From assembly GCA_001792895.1 (NCBI GenBank), contig MARA01000003.1:2418001-2482000 (forward strand): a stretch of DNA of 64,000 nt, read 5' to 3'. Of this stretch, positions 26,512-37,553 are shown piece after piece. The DNA is from Lentinus brumalis (lineage: Eukaryota > Basidiomycota > Agaricomycetes > Polyporales > Polyporaceae). Position numbers and translations under genes: made by a program. Every line of letters begins with the position of its first letter. Within the stretch, counting starts at the first letter, position 1. The notes beneath the pieces are model-generated. The model searched no databases. It saw nothing but the letters and a program-made list of their open reading frames with translations, and was not told the DNA's origin.

Positions 26512-27603
26512 GGCAAATACAGGTACGGTGGAAGTGAAGACGGGTGTCAGGCGAGGTTCAGGGAGGAGAAGAGGTTGTGAGGGTAGGAAGACTGGCGGAC
26601 GCGATTAAAACGGGTGTTATTTTGACCTGCACCGACGGGAAGAAAGAGGCCCGTCTGGAAAGCGGGCGACATTTCAATAAGGAGCTCCCCTGGTGGCGGC
26701 AGAGCCTGGCAGAGCTTGAAGGTAATATCCGCCCCTCTCGATCGCGATCGTGTCCCCGAGGGCTTTTATCCTCAATCGGGTAGTTTTGGCTCCGGCATCC
26801 TACTTATGTAAGTATGCCCTAGTATGCCCTGTGCCTTCATCATCTCGGATGATACATTTGCCAACATTCCAGGTTAATATCTGCTAATATGCTGTGCTAC
26901 GAACGCGCTCACCAAGAAAGAGTACGCCAGGTGTATGGTCCAAGGTTGCGAAGGTATAGAAAGTTGACTAAGGCGAGCTCGACATACTTACATCACTCAT
27001 CGGAGTAACCTACGTCAGTTCACCGTGAACCAACTGTCAGAAGTCGGCACCTATATCCTCGGTTCTTACGCAATACTCCTCTCCGATCGAGGGCTTTTCG
27101 CGCCGGCTGGAAGCCGGCGGTTGACCATCGTCGGGGCCGCGTACCAGACCAGACCTCTTGTCGCCGCCAGGGCAAGCTACCGAAGTGGTCTGTTCGACTT
27201 GAAGCCGGTGGTATACCACGGTGAGGACCGCGAATAGCTGCAAGGGGTAGCCATAGGAGATTTTGCACAACGCCCTACCATCATTACGCTGTGATAAGAC
27301 GCAAAATGACGAGTATTTCGAATAAAGGGACAGCGGTATGGCACTCAGGGGATATTGTTTGTGTCTCATCAAGTGTTTGATGAGAACTTGAGGACGGACC
27401 GTCCAGGGTGGGGTACCACTATAATGCGTGAAAGTTGGCATGATAGTCGATGAGGATCGAATTCGAGATAATAAAGGACTCGGAGACGGACGCACACCGA
27501 CATAAAGCTCTGCACTTCGACGAGACGACAACCCCTGTCAATGATCGCGGACATGTCAGCTATCTATATCAGGCTAGGCTACATGGGTCAAGACGTACCA
27601 GGT
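26512..27603. other. Intergenic
   Basis: This is the 5' flank of the glycosyltransferase (-) and the 3' flank of the PNPOx-like gene (-). A short direct repeat (TATGCCCTAG/TATGCCCTGT) is seen at about 26812-26832. Small ORFs here have no protein-like content. Confidence 0.35.
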
Positions 27604-28594
27604 TCAACATCCTCGCAGTCCGACGACCTGCACATACACCGCCGCGACGGTCACGCCCAACGTCACAGCCAGCACCAGCCGGACGACCTCCTCCCTGCTT
27701 GCAGGAACCAGCAACGCCCTCATCGTCTCCTTCGGGATCCTGTTCCCCAGCACGACGACCGTGCCATCGCTCGGGGGCTCGCCGGCTCCCTCGAGATGCA
27801 CAGTCGCCCTGGGGACTGCGTCCGTGATGTGGGCACTATGGAGGCCAGGAAGGCCGTCGATCGAGTGCAAGTTCGTCTTCGCCCACCACCACTTCATGCT
27901 GCGCTCGGGATAGACCCGCTTGTTGGTTTCGTCCCCCAGTCTGACGGGGAGCTCCTCGGTGGGCCCGTCCGTGGCGCCCTTGTCTTCGGCAAACTTCTCG
28001 TCGAGCTTCTCCATTTTGTCCGACCACTTCAGGAGCGTGCTCCGATCCTGCTTGAAGGTGTACAGCGGCACGGCGTATCCGCATGACTAGCATCGTGGCC
28101 GAGTCAGAGACACGTGGTAGAAAGAAGTTGTAGGGTGCAGACGTACGCTGTTCGCTTTGTGCACGTCGACCACGATCGCCGCGCGAGACCCGGAGAGACG
28201 CTGCTCGGGGGGAATAAGCTCAAAATACTCGGGCGTGCCGAACTCGTAGACTTTGCCAGTGCCGAAGAGCCTGACGATGCGTGCAGCGCCCTCGAACGCG
28301 CAGAACATGATGGTGATCCTCCCGTTCTCCCTGAGGTGGGAGATTGTCTCGACCCCTGCGTTCGCTGTGAGCCGGGCTCTGAGACGACGTGGGGAGGCCA
28401 GACATACCGCTGCCACTGAGGTCCTCGTACCAGACACGCGTCTTGTCCACGATGTGCAGCGTCCCTCGCAGGCCTTTGGGCGAGAGGTTCACATGGCCAG
28501 ACGCACTCAACGGAGCGGTCGCGACGAAGAACATCTGCTGCCTCTTGATCCACGGGACGAGCTCCTCCGGGACGCAGTCGTAGAACTTGCCCAT
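27604..28594 (-). CDS. PNPOx-like FMN split-barrel protein, copy A, with C-terminal membrane anchor
   Basis: Pyridoxamine 5'-phosphate oxidase-like family (FMN-binding split barrel), similar in layout to uncharacterised yeast proteins of that fold. The reaction is not established. Exons: 28594-28408, 28355-28147, 28086-27604; all GT-AG and in frame. The N-terminus reads MGKFYDCVPEELVPWI, then FFVATAPLSASGHVNLSPKG (typical of the fold), VETISHLRENGRITIMFCAF, RLFGTG and SRAAIVVDVHKANS. After the barrel comes a polar region (ERSMKWWWAKTNLHSIDGLPGLH) and a hydrophobic C-terminal segment (RLVLAVTLGVTVAAVYVQVVGL), which suggests a tail anchor. Its paralogue lies divergently at 31220-32136. Copy A lacks the intron that copy B has after RLFGTG. 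Confidence 0.82.
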
Positions 28595-31219
28595 GTTGTG
28601 TCTGTGGACACTCTGGATGGAGGTCAGTCGATCGGGAGGGAATGACGAGTGCCATACCCTAAGTATGCAAGGGGTAGTTGCAGGATGATGACGGAGGGAA
28701 GCAACTGCGATTGACGCGGAGCAGTCCTGCCTGAGCATCGGACCACGGGAAGGTTTGCACGCAGAGCGCGGTCGCAGACGAGGGCATGGATATCATATTG
28801 TATGCGCTAAGATACAGATACCAATATGCGCACATACAGGAGCATAGCCCGGATGCCTGGCTGAGCTGCACAAGGTGTGGGTATAGAGAACATCATTACG
28901 CACCTCTTGCAGACGTCCCACTGCCAGTGACCAGCTCAGCGCACAATGGAGAACCTTACTAGGCAGTCTCCAAGAACCTCTTCGCTTTGTGGTAAGTGCG
29001 CGAAGCCGTGGATTCGCACCTAATGCGGAGCACCTGAAGCATCGGCACTTCGGCGGGTCGCGCGACCGCTCGAGTGCAGCAGCGGGCGACTGGCAACTGT
29101 CAGGACTCATGGGATGCGAGTTATCAGGTACACAGAGACTTACTAGTGTGACTGTTACCAAGGGAGTCGGGAATCAGTACTCAGTCCGGTCGCCTCGCCG
29201 CGACCTATTGTGGTGCAGGTCCAGCAGATGATGTACTTGAGATGAGCGTCATCGCTATTGGCAGCGTCGAAGATCACTGAGCGAACGCTGGTATGCATCT
29301 ACCAGGTATAGATGGCAAGTGAAGGCGAAATTGTCGCTGCTGACCATCGCAGGTGGTGGCCGGGAGGCAAGCTAGCATGTTCGGATCGCGCGCACATCCG
29401 TTGACGAGCGAGAGAAAACATCATAGAGTTACGCCAATGTGGGGGAAGTCGAGGAGAAGAGGCTCGTCGTAGTCGTCGTCGTCTGTCGGACTCGACTCGA
29501 GCAACAGTTCCGAGAGTTCGAATTGAGCAAAGCGCATCGCGCCCAAGCGCCCAAGCTGGTTTCCCTCATCGCTGGGTCTACATGGGGACAGGCAGCGCCG
29601 GCCTTAGCGAGCTAGCCGATGTCCAAGCGCTGGAAAGGCGCTTCAAGCTCGGATAGTTGACAGAGATTATCTGCCCAAAAGATAACTGTCGGCATCACAC
29701 GGCAAGATCATAGATAATCCGGATTAGGATACCGTATAGGTCCTGTCCAGGCCATCAGTCCAGACCACAGACCCATCTCGCAGCAAGATAACTCGGCATG
29801 CCACGGCATAGACCTGAAAGGTGTTGAACGGCTAGATAATGATGGTCCTTCTACTGTAAACCCTCCACCTCGTCGACCGTCCGAGGGAATCCCTCAAGAA
29901 TTGGTTGGTAGGTGTACAGCAACGGTCTCTACATAAATTTCGGCCCAGAATTTTGAGATAGGCCCTCACTCTCTCACACTGGGCCCATCTCCATAACAGT
30001 GAAACAAGGCCGACGACTTGCCCTCAAACTTGTACAGTACATTTTCCATGCGTAGGGTATTGCTTCTGTGAAGGTGATCTGGTGGTTAAGGCAACATGCC
30101 AACGGACACGGAGGATTCCGTGCTTGTAAACCGGGCGCTTAGGTGCAGATAAGGGTCGAGCGCCCAATTTTGAGGGCAGATTAGGGATGATTGCACATCT
30201 GACACAGGGTTGTGGCGCGTGCGCGAGGCATAGACGGTGCTTGTAAGCCTTTCCCCGCACTTGCTAGCATCAAATACGACCTGAGAGGCCTGAGTAATAT
30301 AACATTGCCAAGCCACAAGTCTCAAGTTGGCCCATTGAGTCAGGACCAGCCGGACAAGGAGTGAACATGCTCAAAACCGTTGGATGAGCTGCTGGGGTTC
30401 AATCTCACTGATGGTGGTCTCGCGTAGATGTGCGCGTATCACACCCACGTGTTGAGCAGACTCGGAGAAAGCCGAAGATAACTCCAGTGTCATCTAATCT
30501 GAACTGATAACTTTCCTTATCTCAACTGATAACAACCTATCTCAGCGCCTCCACCTCCCATCACTTGGACGTCGGCTGGTGGGCGCTGCCCGTCCCCAGT
30601 CTACACCGTCAATTTCTTTGCGCTGTTGCTGCGAACTAACGACTGTCTTCCGCAACTTTGAACTAGAGGCTGGCTTGCGAGCCTAGCTGCGAACGTATAC
30701 ACACTCAGTCTCTCATGCACCAACACACGCCCTCTTGAAGTTCAGGGTCATGGGATCCGGAGGAGTAAAGTAAGTACATAGTACGCTGTTGGAGGAACAT
30801 TGATTCGAACAGGCCTCGGATAACTCAGAAGAGTGAATGAGTTTGCAGATGGGACGCGAGGAGCTCAGGGAGCCATGATATTGCCTGAGACTGTGGTACG
30901 GTGAGTCCCTCGGCCGGGCATCTCAGACTTAGAGCAGAGCGGCAAACTTGAATCTACACAAGGCCTCATGACCTCTCGAGTCATCGTGCTTGTCATTCAG
31001 CCCCCTCGTGTCTGACTGCGACTGTCAGTAATTGCTGCGATAGGTGTTTGTCGGCCGAGGCACTCGAGTGTGCCGCACCGTGAACGAAAGCTTCTGAGCC
31101 ATCGTGGGTCTCCACTGACTCTGAGTCCTAACTATAACTACCAAGGCTGCCCGTTCTCTGCTCTTGTCCCACCAAGCAGCTCCATCTACCAAATCTGTTC
31201 TTTTCACTGTAACCTACCG
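28595..31219. other. 2.6-kb divergent intergenic region, no gene found
   Basis: This region separates the two divergent PNPOx-like paralogues and must contain both promoters. No ORF in it looks protein-like. The part from about 29640 to 30540 is relatively AT-rich and contains several GATAAC/GATAA motifs (about 29680, 29788, 30478, 30507, 30527), candidate GATA-factor sites. A pyrimidine-rich stretch occurs near 31140-31200 just ahead of copy B. It may contain old repeat debris, but I found no terminal repeats. Confidence 0.35.
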
Positions 31220-32136
31220 ATGGGCAAGTTTTACGAGTCTATCCCCCCGAGCTCGTCCCCTGGATCCTCAAGCAGGAGATGTTCTGGGTCGCAACCGCGC
31301 CCCTGAGCCCAGAGGGTCACGTCAACGTCTCCCCGAAGGGCGTGCGCGACTGCTTCCACTACATATCCCCGACCCGCGTGTGGTACCAGGACCTCAGCGG
31401 CAGCGGCGTCGAGACCATCTCGCACATCCGCGAGAACGGACGCATCACGCTCATGTTCAACGCCTTCGAAGGCCCGCCGCGCATCGTCCGGCTCTTCGGA
31501 ACGGGTACGTTCGCAATTGAATCACGTCATATTATCAGCACATTGCTCACCGTGGTTGTCCCATACCAGGCACCGTGCATGAGTTCGGGACGCGGGAGTA
31601 CGAGGACCTCATCCCTCCCGAGCAGCGTCGTCCAGGCTCGCGCGCGGCCATCGTGGTCGACGTGCACAAAGTTGGCTCGGTACGTCCTTCGCCCCATTCT
31701 ACCCATCCGGGTTCGCTCGTCTGACATCTGTTCGCAGTCGTGCGGGTACGCCGTGCCGTACTACGAGTTCCGCGGCCACCGCCAGGCGCTCCTCGACTTC
31801 TTCATCTCGCGCGAGCGCGCAGACCAGAACGACGAAGCCGCGCATGCGGCCAAGGGCCTCAAGGCGTACTGGGAGGAGAAGAACATGCGCAGCATCGACG
31901 GCATTCCGGCTCTCCATGCTGCCCCCAAGGCTGCGGGTGTCCCAAGCTGCACAGATGTCATGAAGCGCGCGGAGGCTTCGGTTAACGGAGATGTCCCCGC
32001 GCGGGCCAACGGATTGGCTGTCTCTGTGAAGACTGGGCGGTCGGTGGAGAGACGTCGAGTGGAGGAGTTAGTGTTTGCGTTTGCGTTGGGCGTCGCTGTG
32101 GCGGCGGTGTATGTACGCTTCGTGGGCGTGGCGTAA
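31220..32136 (+). CDS. PNPOx-like FMN split-barrel protein, copy B (one frame break)
   Basis: Paralogue of 27604-28594. Exons: 31220-31504, 31570-31679, 31738-32136. It shares MGKFYE at the start, then FWVATAPLSPEGHVNVSPKG, VETISHIRENGRITLMFNAF, RLFGTG, EFGTREYEDLIPPEQR, SRAAIVVDVHK, SCGYAVP, KNMRSIDGIPALH and a C-terminal hydrophobic segment (ELVFAFALGVAVAAVYVRFV). The start ATG and the body are in different frames. One base appears missing in the C run 31243-31248, between ESIPP and ELVPWI, where copy A is continuous. This is most likely a base-calling error, since the rest of the gene, including its splice sites, is intact. Confidence 0.8.
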
Positions 32137-32616
32137 GTGCTGTTCTTGTCCTTCAAAAGGGACCACGGCAGCGAAATATGCGCAAGCTCAATATGTTGTC
32201 CGAGCTTTCCCTCGACTTTACTTTCTTCTCCTCTTGGTTCACATCGGAACAGAACGCTTGCTGGGCCACTTCTCCCTTTTGATATGCCCGTATTATTCAG
32301 TTGGCCTCAGGTCTGATGTTCGAGCCAGCTCTCCTCTCACATACCGATACACCTCACGAGCAGCTTCGAGTACAAGAGAACCAGTTCTGAATTGTTTGGA
32401 ACAGTCGTCGCAGCCAGCGTCTATGTAGTGCGCGCCCATCATGTGTGCGTTCCTGTTCCTGGAGCAAGTGGGAAAAGTAAGTAACCTTCAATTCCTTGTT
32501 CTTGAACACCATGAGCTCCGCCTTGCCTGTGAGGCTGCAGCGACCGAGCCGGCGCGATGCCAGAAGATCAGAAGAACGAAGGAGGCGACAGTGCGCTCGG
32601 AGGCGAGAGCCGCACG
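32137..32616. other. Intergenic between PNPOx copy B and the outer retrotransposon
   Basis: This 3' flank of copy B runs into the outer LTR. Only short ORFs without recognisable content occur. The retrotransposon therefore seems to have inserted in non-coding DNA downstream of copy B. Confidence 0.4.
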
Positions 32617-32621
32617 CGCAG
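32617..32621. repeat. Target-site duplication of the outer element, left copy
   Basis: CGCAG immediately before the left LTR. The same five bases follow the right LTR at 55254-55258. A 5-bp duplication is usual for Ty3/Gypsy integrases. Confidence 0.9.
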
Positions 32622-32934
32622 TGTAACGTCCCGCTCTCCTCCTTCCCTTTCGGACATCGGCCGTTCCAGATCCTATGTTCCTGACCATCACTATTCTGTC
32701 ATTCCGTTGCCTACCACTCGTCGCTCCTTACCCATCTTCCCCTTGGCTCGTCTACTTGCTTACGCACTACCGTCTGTCCTTACCGATATCTTTGTCACTC
32801 TGTCTTGGCGTCGTAGTCGTACATATACCTCACGGATCCGTCCTGTATTCCCCTAGCGTACTCACGAGCAGAAAGCAGTCTTTACACCTGTCTCCTGCCG
32901 AGCGCTCTACCGTGTGAAGCTTACCAGCGTCACA
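32622..32934 (+). repeat. 5' LTR of outer element
   Basis: 313 bp, TGTAACGTCCC...GTCACA, matching 54942-55253 throughout except for one extra C (CCCC versus CCC at about 32740). It contains the promoter by definition; no classical TATA box is obvious. Confidence 0.93.
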
Positions 32935-32960
32935 TTTTTTTGACAGTACATCGACTCTAA

Positions 32961-33000
32961 ACTCTCTACTCTCTCTCTCTCGCTTTCTCTCTCTCTCTCG
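32961..33000. repeat. (CT)n tract in outer-element leader
   Basis: Nearly pure CT dinucleotide tract between the 5' LTR and the gag ATG at 33110. Such pyrimidine tracts are common in fungal 5' leaders. Confidence 0.8.
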
Positions 33001-33109
33001 TCGACTGGATCCCGCCGAGTCTGATCAACTCGGCCTTCCTCCTCGGCGACTCTCTCTCTCGGCTTATCTCTATCATCTCTTTCGCCTCTCGAAAACCAAG
33101 AAACCCACA

Positions 33110-33145
33110 ATGTCCTCCATCCCTCGGTATAATCTGCGCGCCCGG
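33110..33145 (+). pseudogene. First 12 codons of the outer gag, split off by the inner insertion
   Basis: ATG at 33110 opens a frame that is still open at the insertion point (33145). Past the inner element and the duplicated CCGG, the frame resumes at 46055 in the same phase. This shows that the inner element landed in codon 12 of the outer gag and inactivated it. Confidence 0.85.
33142..33145. repeat. Target-site duplication of the inner element, left copy
   Basis: CCGG directly before the inner LTR; repeated at 46051-46054 directly after the other LTR. It is 4 bp rather than the 5 bp of the outer element. Confidence 0.85.
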
Positions 33146-34276
33146 TGATACGGCAGCTGCGTCTCTGAGGGCAGAACACCCAACAAATGACAACAACCAA
33201 CCTGTAAGGGTGCGAGTGGGCTAGTCGATTCTCGGTCGAGCGGCGACGAAGTCGAGCGTCAGAGGTTCGCGAAGTCGAAGCGCTCGAAAGGGGGAGGGAA
33301 GAAGGCGAAAGTGGTGCGAGGGAAAAGGGGAATCGGCGAGGTGTCGGCGATATATAGCCTAACGACGAATAGCCGTCGGCAAGACGAAACCACGAGGCAC
33401 TCCGGCCTCGATGCGAAGACTCTGCGACGCGATAGTGCGACGAATCGGCCCCGTCCTGGGTGCGCGAGACGACGAAGTCCTTCCTGGACAACTTGGGGCC
33501 ACGATAGGCTGGGGGAAGACCACGATAGGTCGACTGGGTCACGATAGACCGACTAGGGCCACGATAGGCCGAACGCGAAGGCTCTTCTTGAGCGAAACCG
33601 GCCCTTCCTGGGCTACCCTTCCTGGGCTACTTGCTGGGTCGACGATACGACACTGGCCGACGATACGGCGAAACTATGAGAAGACTCTGCGACTCAGCTG
33701 GACCTTGGACTTGGAGCGACTCCGGCTCGAAACTGGCGAAAACGTCGAAGAGTGTCGAAACAGCCGCGAAACGAGAGCTCGTGACGGAGAGGGGGAAAGG
33801 TTCTCTGAATTTGACGCTTCGCGCGACACACAGACTACAGTACAGGCGATTCGTGCTAAGCGACGACCCGATAAGGCGAGAGCGGTTCGCCCGACTGGTT
33901 GGCGACAACGCCGAAACCACCCGAACCGGCGATCGCTTCGTGACCTCGGCTAGTTATCGTGCACGGACCACGAAGGCGCAATCGGCGACCGATATGACGC
34001 GATCGAGACAACCGGGGGCCGAAAGGGCCGAAGGCGTCGTTCATAGGCCGTATGGACGATGACCGAACGATAGCGATGGTCGAACCAGTCGAAGGAGCAG
34101 GTATCGAGGAAGGGAGAGTGAAGTGCGGGCGGACCTGGCGACTGAGCCTCGAAGTCGAGCTCTAGCGTAGAGAGTCGTTGACGATTCGCCGATAAAACTG
34201 GAGGGGAGACCTAATCGGCGCGAAATAGGACGATCGAGGGGCGATTTCGGGGGCTAGACCAGAGGAGGGCGCATCA
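33146..34276 (-). repeat. 3' LTR of inner element
   Basis: 1131 bp. It contains four spaced CACGATAG motifs (33501-33568), a duplicated CTTCCTGGGCTAC unit at about 33603-33632, and a TATATA motif at about 33351. Near-identical to 44920-46050. Confidence 0.95.
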
Positions 34277-34310
34277 TCCCCTCCCCACTGAGATCTGGAC
34301 TGTCCTCAGT
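34277..34310 (-). promoter_or_regulatory. Polypurine tract next to the 3' LTR of inner element
   Basis: On the minus strand GTGGGGAGGGGA abuts the 3' LTR exactly, the expected site for plus-strand DNA priming. The surrounding 34 bases recur at 38159-38192 with 3 mismatches. Confidence 0.85.
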
Positions 34311-34364
34311 CCTCGAGGCATCGCGATAGCGCTAACATCGATGGCCGGAAGGTCGACGAAGAGG

Positions 34365-34372
34365 TATAAAAG
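34365..34372 (+). promoter_or_regulatory. TATA box of the antisense gene block
   Basis: TATAAAAG lies about 55-60 bases before the ATG at 34424, a spacing fit for a Pol II core promoter driving the antisense genes independently of the LTR. Confidence 0.55.
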
Positions 34373-34423
34373 GGCGAAAATAAAGAAGAGGGTGTCCCAG
34401 TCGACGCTTGCGCTGCCATCGCC

Positions 34424-35034
34424 ATGGTCAACACCGCCGAACGCAACCGAATTGTCGCTGTCTTGATCCCCGAGGCCCTTCACCAGCTGCGAGCTGCTGT
34501 AGCCGACCTCGAACGCCTATGCCAGGACCACGACACCGATAACGGCTACATCGCCGAAGCCTACTCGAAGATCGCCGACCTGCTGGTGAGCCTAGCGAAC
34601 TCTGCTCGATTCAACCATCGGCGCGATGGCTAAACCGTCTCTTCGTCCAGACGTCGTGCTTCATCTTTCGAAATGACGCCGACGATGCCCTGTTCGATAC
34701 TATGCGCGACGCCCAGAATCGCACCTTCGCCGCCCTTCGGACGTGGCCCCACGAGGGCACTCGCCTCGCCCTTCAGTTCGCCGAAGAATACGAAGACGGC
34801 CGTCGTAGCGTCTTGCTGCGCGAAACCACCTTCTCGAGGGCGGCGACGCGACTCGAGCACGATATCTTCCGTCGTGCCCGACGCGTCGCGAACACGGCGA
34901 CTTCGACGAACCTGGACTTGATCATCTCGATTGAGGCCCAGTTGCGCCAAATCGACCGTCGCGCGAACGAACTTGACCTGGAGGTGTCGACTTTGCAGCG
35001 AAGGGACCGTGCTCGCATCTTCGACCTGAACTAG
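34424..35034 (+). CDS. Antisense ORF A of inner retrotransposon (unknown, helical)
   Basis: Two exons, 34424-34585 and 34651-35034, with a clean GT-AG intron; about 181 residues. The product is Arg/Glu/Ala-rich with almost continuous heptad-like helix (ALHQLRAAVADLERL; IEAQLRQIDRRANELDLEVSTLQRRDR), so a coiled-coil protein is likely. There is no signal peptide, membrane segment or known domain. It lies on the strand opposite to gag-pol, between the two polypurine tracts. Codon use is similar to the rest of the element (GC-ending, CGA-rich). The precise splice and the TATA box upstream argue that it is a real gene rather than a shadow ORF, although a long minus-strand frame (35793-34630) overlaps it. 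Confidence 0.6.
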
Positions 35035-35424
35035 TGCCGCGAAACAGGTCCGCTCCGGGGGCGATCGGCGGTGTCGGGTTGGAGCCGGCTGTCGAAGGTT
35101 TCGGCGGACAGAGCCCGCGCTGATCGAGGGGAGGGAGGGAAGAGGCCGAGGGCTGGAAGCGGAATGACGGGAGCGAGAATTAAATCGACGGAGCGCCTGT
35201 ACTCCCCGTTTTGGCAGGAGAATGAACGCTTTCGCTGACAAGGTTTGAAGTGTTGTCGACGAGAAGCACCAATGCAGGGTCCTTCTCTGATCGCCGCCGA
35301 GAAGCAGATTGGCGACCCTTAGGCCCGGCCGGGAGCTGACTCTGGTGCGCCCATATAGGTAGGCTGGCTGAGTGAAAATTGCCAGGACTCCGCTCCCTCC
35401 CGCTTGTCTCTCTCTCCGACTGCC

Positions 35425-37553
35425 ATGCCCTCGCCCGCGCCCTCTACTCGTGCCACCTCTGTGCCCGCTTCCACCACCGCTGCGATGGCAACGCCGGCGA
35501 CCGTGCCTACGACTGTGCCTGAGGAGGGCGCGCCGACTCCCTCCGCCCCTCGCGCTGACGCCCCGACCGACGACACTGCTGCGCTGGTTGCCTCCGACGA
35601 CGAAGCCGACGACCCCGACGCGCTCGACAATTTCGTCAAGAGCTGGAAGTACGAGCCCCACCCGCTCGCCGAAGAAGCCTACGCTGCCGCGGCGAAGCGT
35701 TTCCTCGACTTCGTGGTAAGTTGCCGCCTCGTCGCATGCGCTCGTCCCGGCGATCCTCGCTAATCGTCGCGCTTGCCTAGGAGAGCTACGCAACCGAGGG
35801 TGTGAACCTCGACGCGACCTTCGCGCAGTTTTGGTTGCAGTTCGCGGGGTTCGCGGGCGGTCGTACCCGGCTCGAGTTCTTCCAGGGGTACCTACGGGCT
35901 TCGCGCGAAGCTTGGTTGGCGTTCGCCGAAGACCAACTCAACAACGCCCAATTCGCCATCGAGCAAGCGAACGAGGAGCAGACCGAGTGGCGGCGTCGGC
36001 ACCGTCTCCCGAAGACCGACCCGGACTACGTTAACGACAAGAAGTTTGTCGCCGCCATGGATGCGTGCTCCGCTCGCCTCGATTCGGCCAAGAAGGTCGA
36101 GAAGGGGCTCGACGCTAAACGGCGTGTTCTACGGACCCTCGGTACGTTTGACGAGTCGGTCGCTGTCTTCGGAGCTAAACTGGGCTTTGACCCACAGTCG
36201 AACAGGTCAAGAAGGCGATCAGCGACGGCGTCGAGGTCTGCGAATCGACCCTGCTGAAGCTCGCGCCGCCCGTGGGTTGTGGGATTCCCCGGATCCAGGA
36301 GTGGGACGAGGAGGCTCCTGCCGACGCTTCCGACGACGAGTCGATCGTCGAGGTTTCGGCCCCGCGCGCGAAGTCGAAGACCGCCCCTGAACCCTCGCAG
36401 GACGATGAGGACGAAATCGACGCGATCACTGCCCCGACCGCCCCTATTCCCTCGACGCCTTCGATTTCGACGAAGCGGCACCGCCCTCGGGTTCGAAGGT
36501 CGATCCGTCGCCTACCGGTCCTGCGGCGAAGCGGCCCAAGTTCGCGAACTTCGTCAAGGCCGCGGCGATTACCAGCGCGCTTGGGTTCCTGCGGGAGTCG
36601 CCTCCGTTGAAGGTCTTCGAGCGCGCCTGCGTCATCTTCGACGGCCGCGTACGTGCCCTTCGCCCTTCTGTCGAGCATCCAGCTGCTGACCTTCGTTCGA
36701 CCAGTGCGAGCGATGCGAGAAAGTCCCGAAGCGGGAGTGTGGCCGCCACCACCAGCTGCGCTGCAAACAGTGCCAGACCGACAACCAGTCGTGCCGCTAC
36801 GGCTGTTCGATGAACGTTTTCGGCGAAATACGCAGTACGTCCCCCGATCCTGGCTTCGACCGAATCGGCCTCGTCGCTGACCTTTGCCCCTCGTTCGCAG
36901 TTCCTAGGCTGTCCAAGCCCGGCGCCCAGTTCAACGGCGTCGGCATCGAGTTGTGCCCCAACCTGTCGGCGGAGGACGAGGACGCCGTCGTCCAGCTCAT
37001 CCGCAAGTTCCAGAAGAGCCCGCGACTCATCCTCGCCTTCGACCAAGGCCTGATCGACGCTCGGCTGGAGGCTCTCGGCTTGCCTACCGGCGCGAACCCC
37101 ACTCCCTACATGGTCGACGACCACATCGCGAAGGCCTCCGACGACAAGACCGTCGTCGCCGCGATCCCTTCCTCGGTATCGACGGCCTTCGGCAAGGACG
37201 CTCCGCCTGTCGCCTCTGGTTCGCGCCGTTCGCGGTCCCGGCGACGGGCTTCGGCGATGCCTCGGGTTCCCTCGACTGCCCCTTCCAGTTCGGCGGCTGA
37301 TACCGAGCTCGCCTCTGTGGTGCGCGCTTCCGAGATCGAGTTCGTGCGCTCGCAGGCGAACACTCTGACGGTGCAGCTGTGGACGGTGGCGAACGAGCTC
37401 GCCAAGGCTCGGAAGCAGGAGGAGAGCCTTTCGGGGCTGCCGTTCGGCGAGTACCCCGGTGCTACTACCGCTGTCACTTTCGCCCAACTCGCCGCGGGGC
37501 GCCGTCCTGTCTCCGGCGTCGACCAGCTCCTGAAGTTGTCGGACGACGAGTAG
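35425..37553 (+). CDS. Antisense ORF B of inner retrotransposon, Zn2Cys6-like cluster protein
   Basis: Exons: 35425-35715, 35781-36141, 36198-about 36651, about 36706-36839, then a last exon from about 36901 to the stop at 37553. The N-terminus is Thr/Ser/Pro-rich and acidic, then comes a helical domain (FAQFWLQFAGFAGGRTRLEFFQGYL), a second acidic linker, and a nuclear-type basic stretch (AAKRPKFANFVK). Next is a cysteine cluster at about nt 36706-36805 with spacing C-x2-C-x7-C-x7-C-x2-C-x6-C, close to the fungal Zn2Cys6 binuclear cluster (usual x6 for the first x7). The C-terminal third holds another Arg/Ser-rich patch and a coiled-coil helix (VRSQANTLTVQLWTVANELAKARKQEE). One base seems missing at the CCCC run 36441-36444. 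Possibly a DNA- or RNA-binding regulator; function unknown. Confidence 0.6.

Noticed and set aside
34630..35793. 387-codon minus-strand ORF, and likewise 36444-37748 (434 codons), in sense with the inner gag-pol
   Set aside because: GC-rich codon bias of the antisense genes leaves long open complements. The minus-strand translations are low-complexity Arg/Gly/Ala-rich, without domains. The + strand versions have introns, a zinc cluster and a TATA box.
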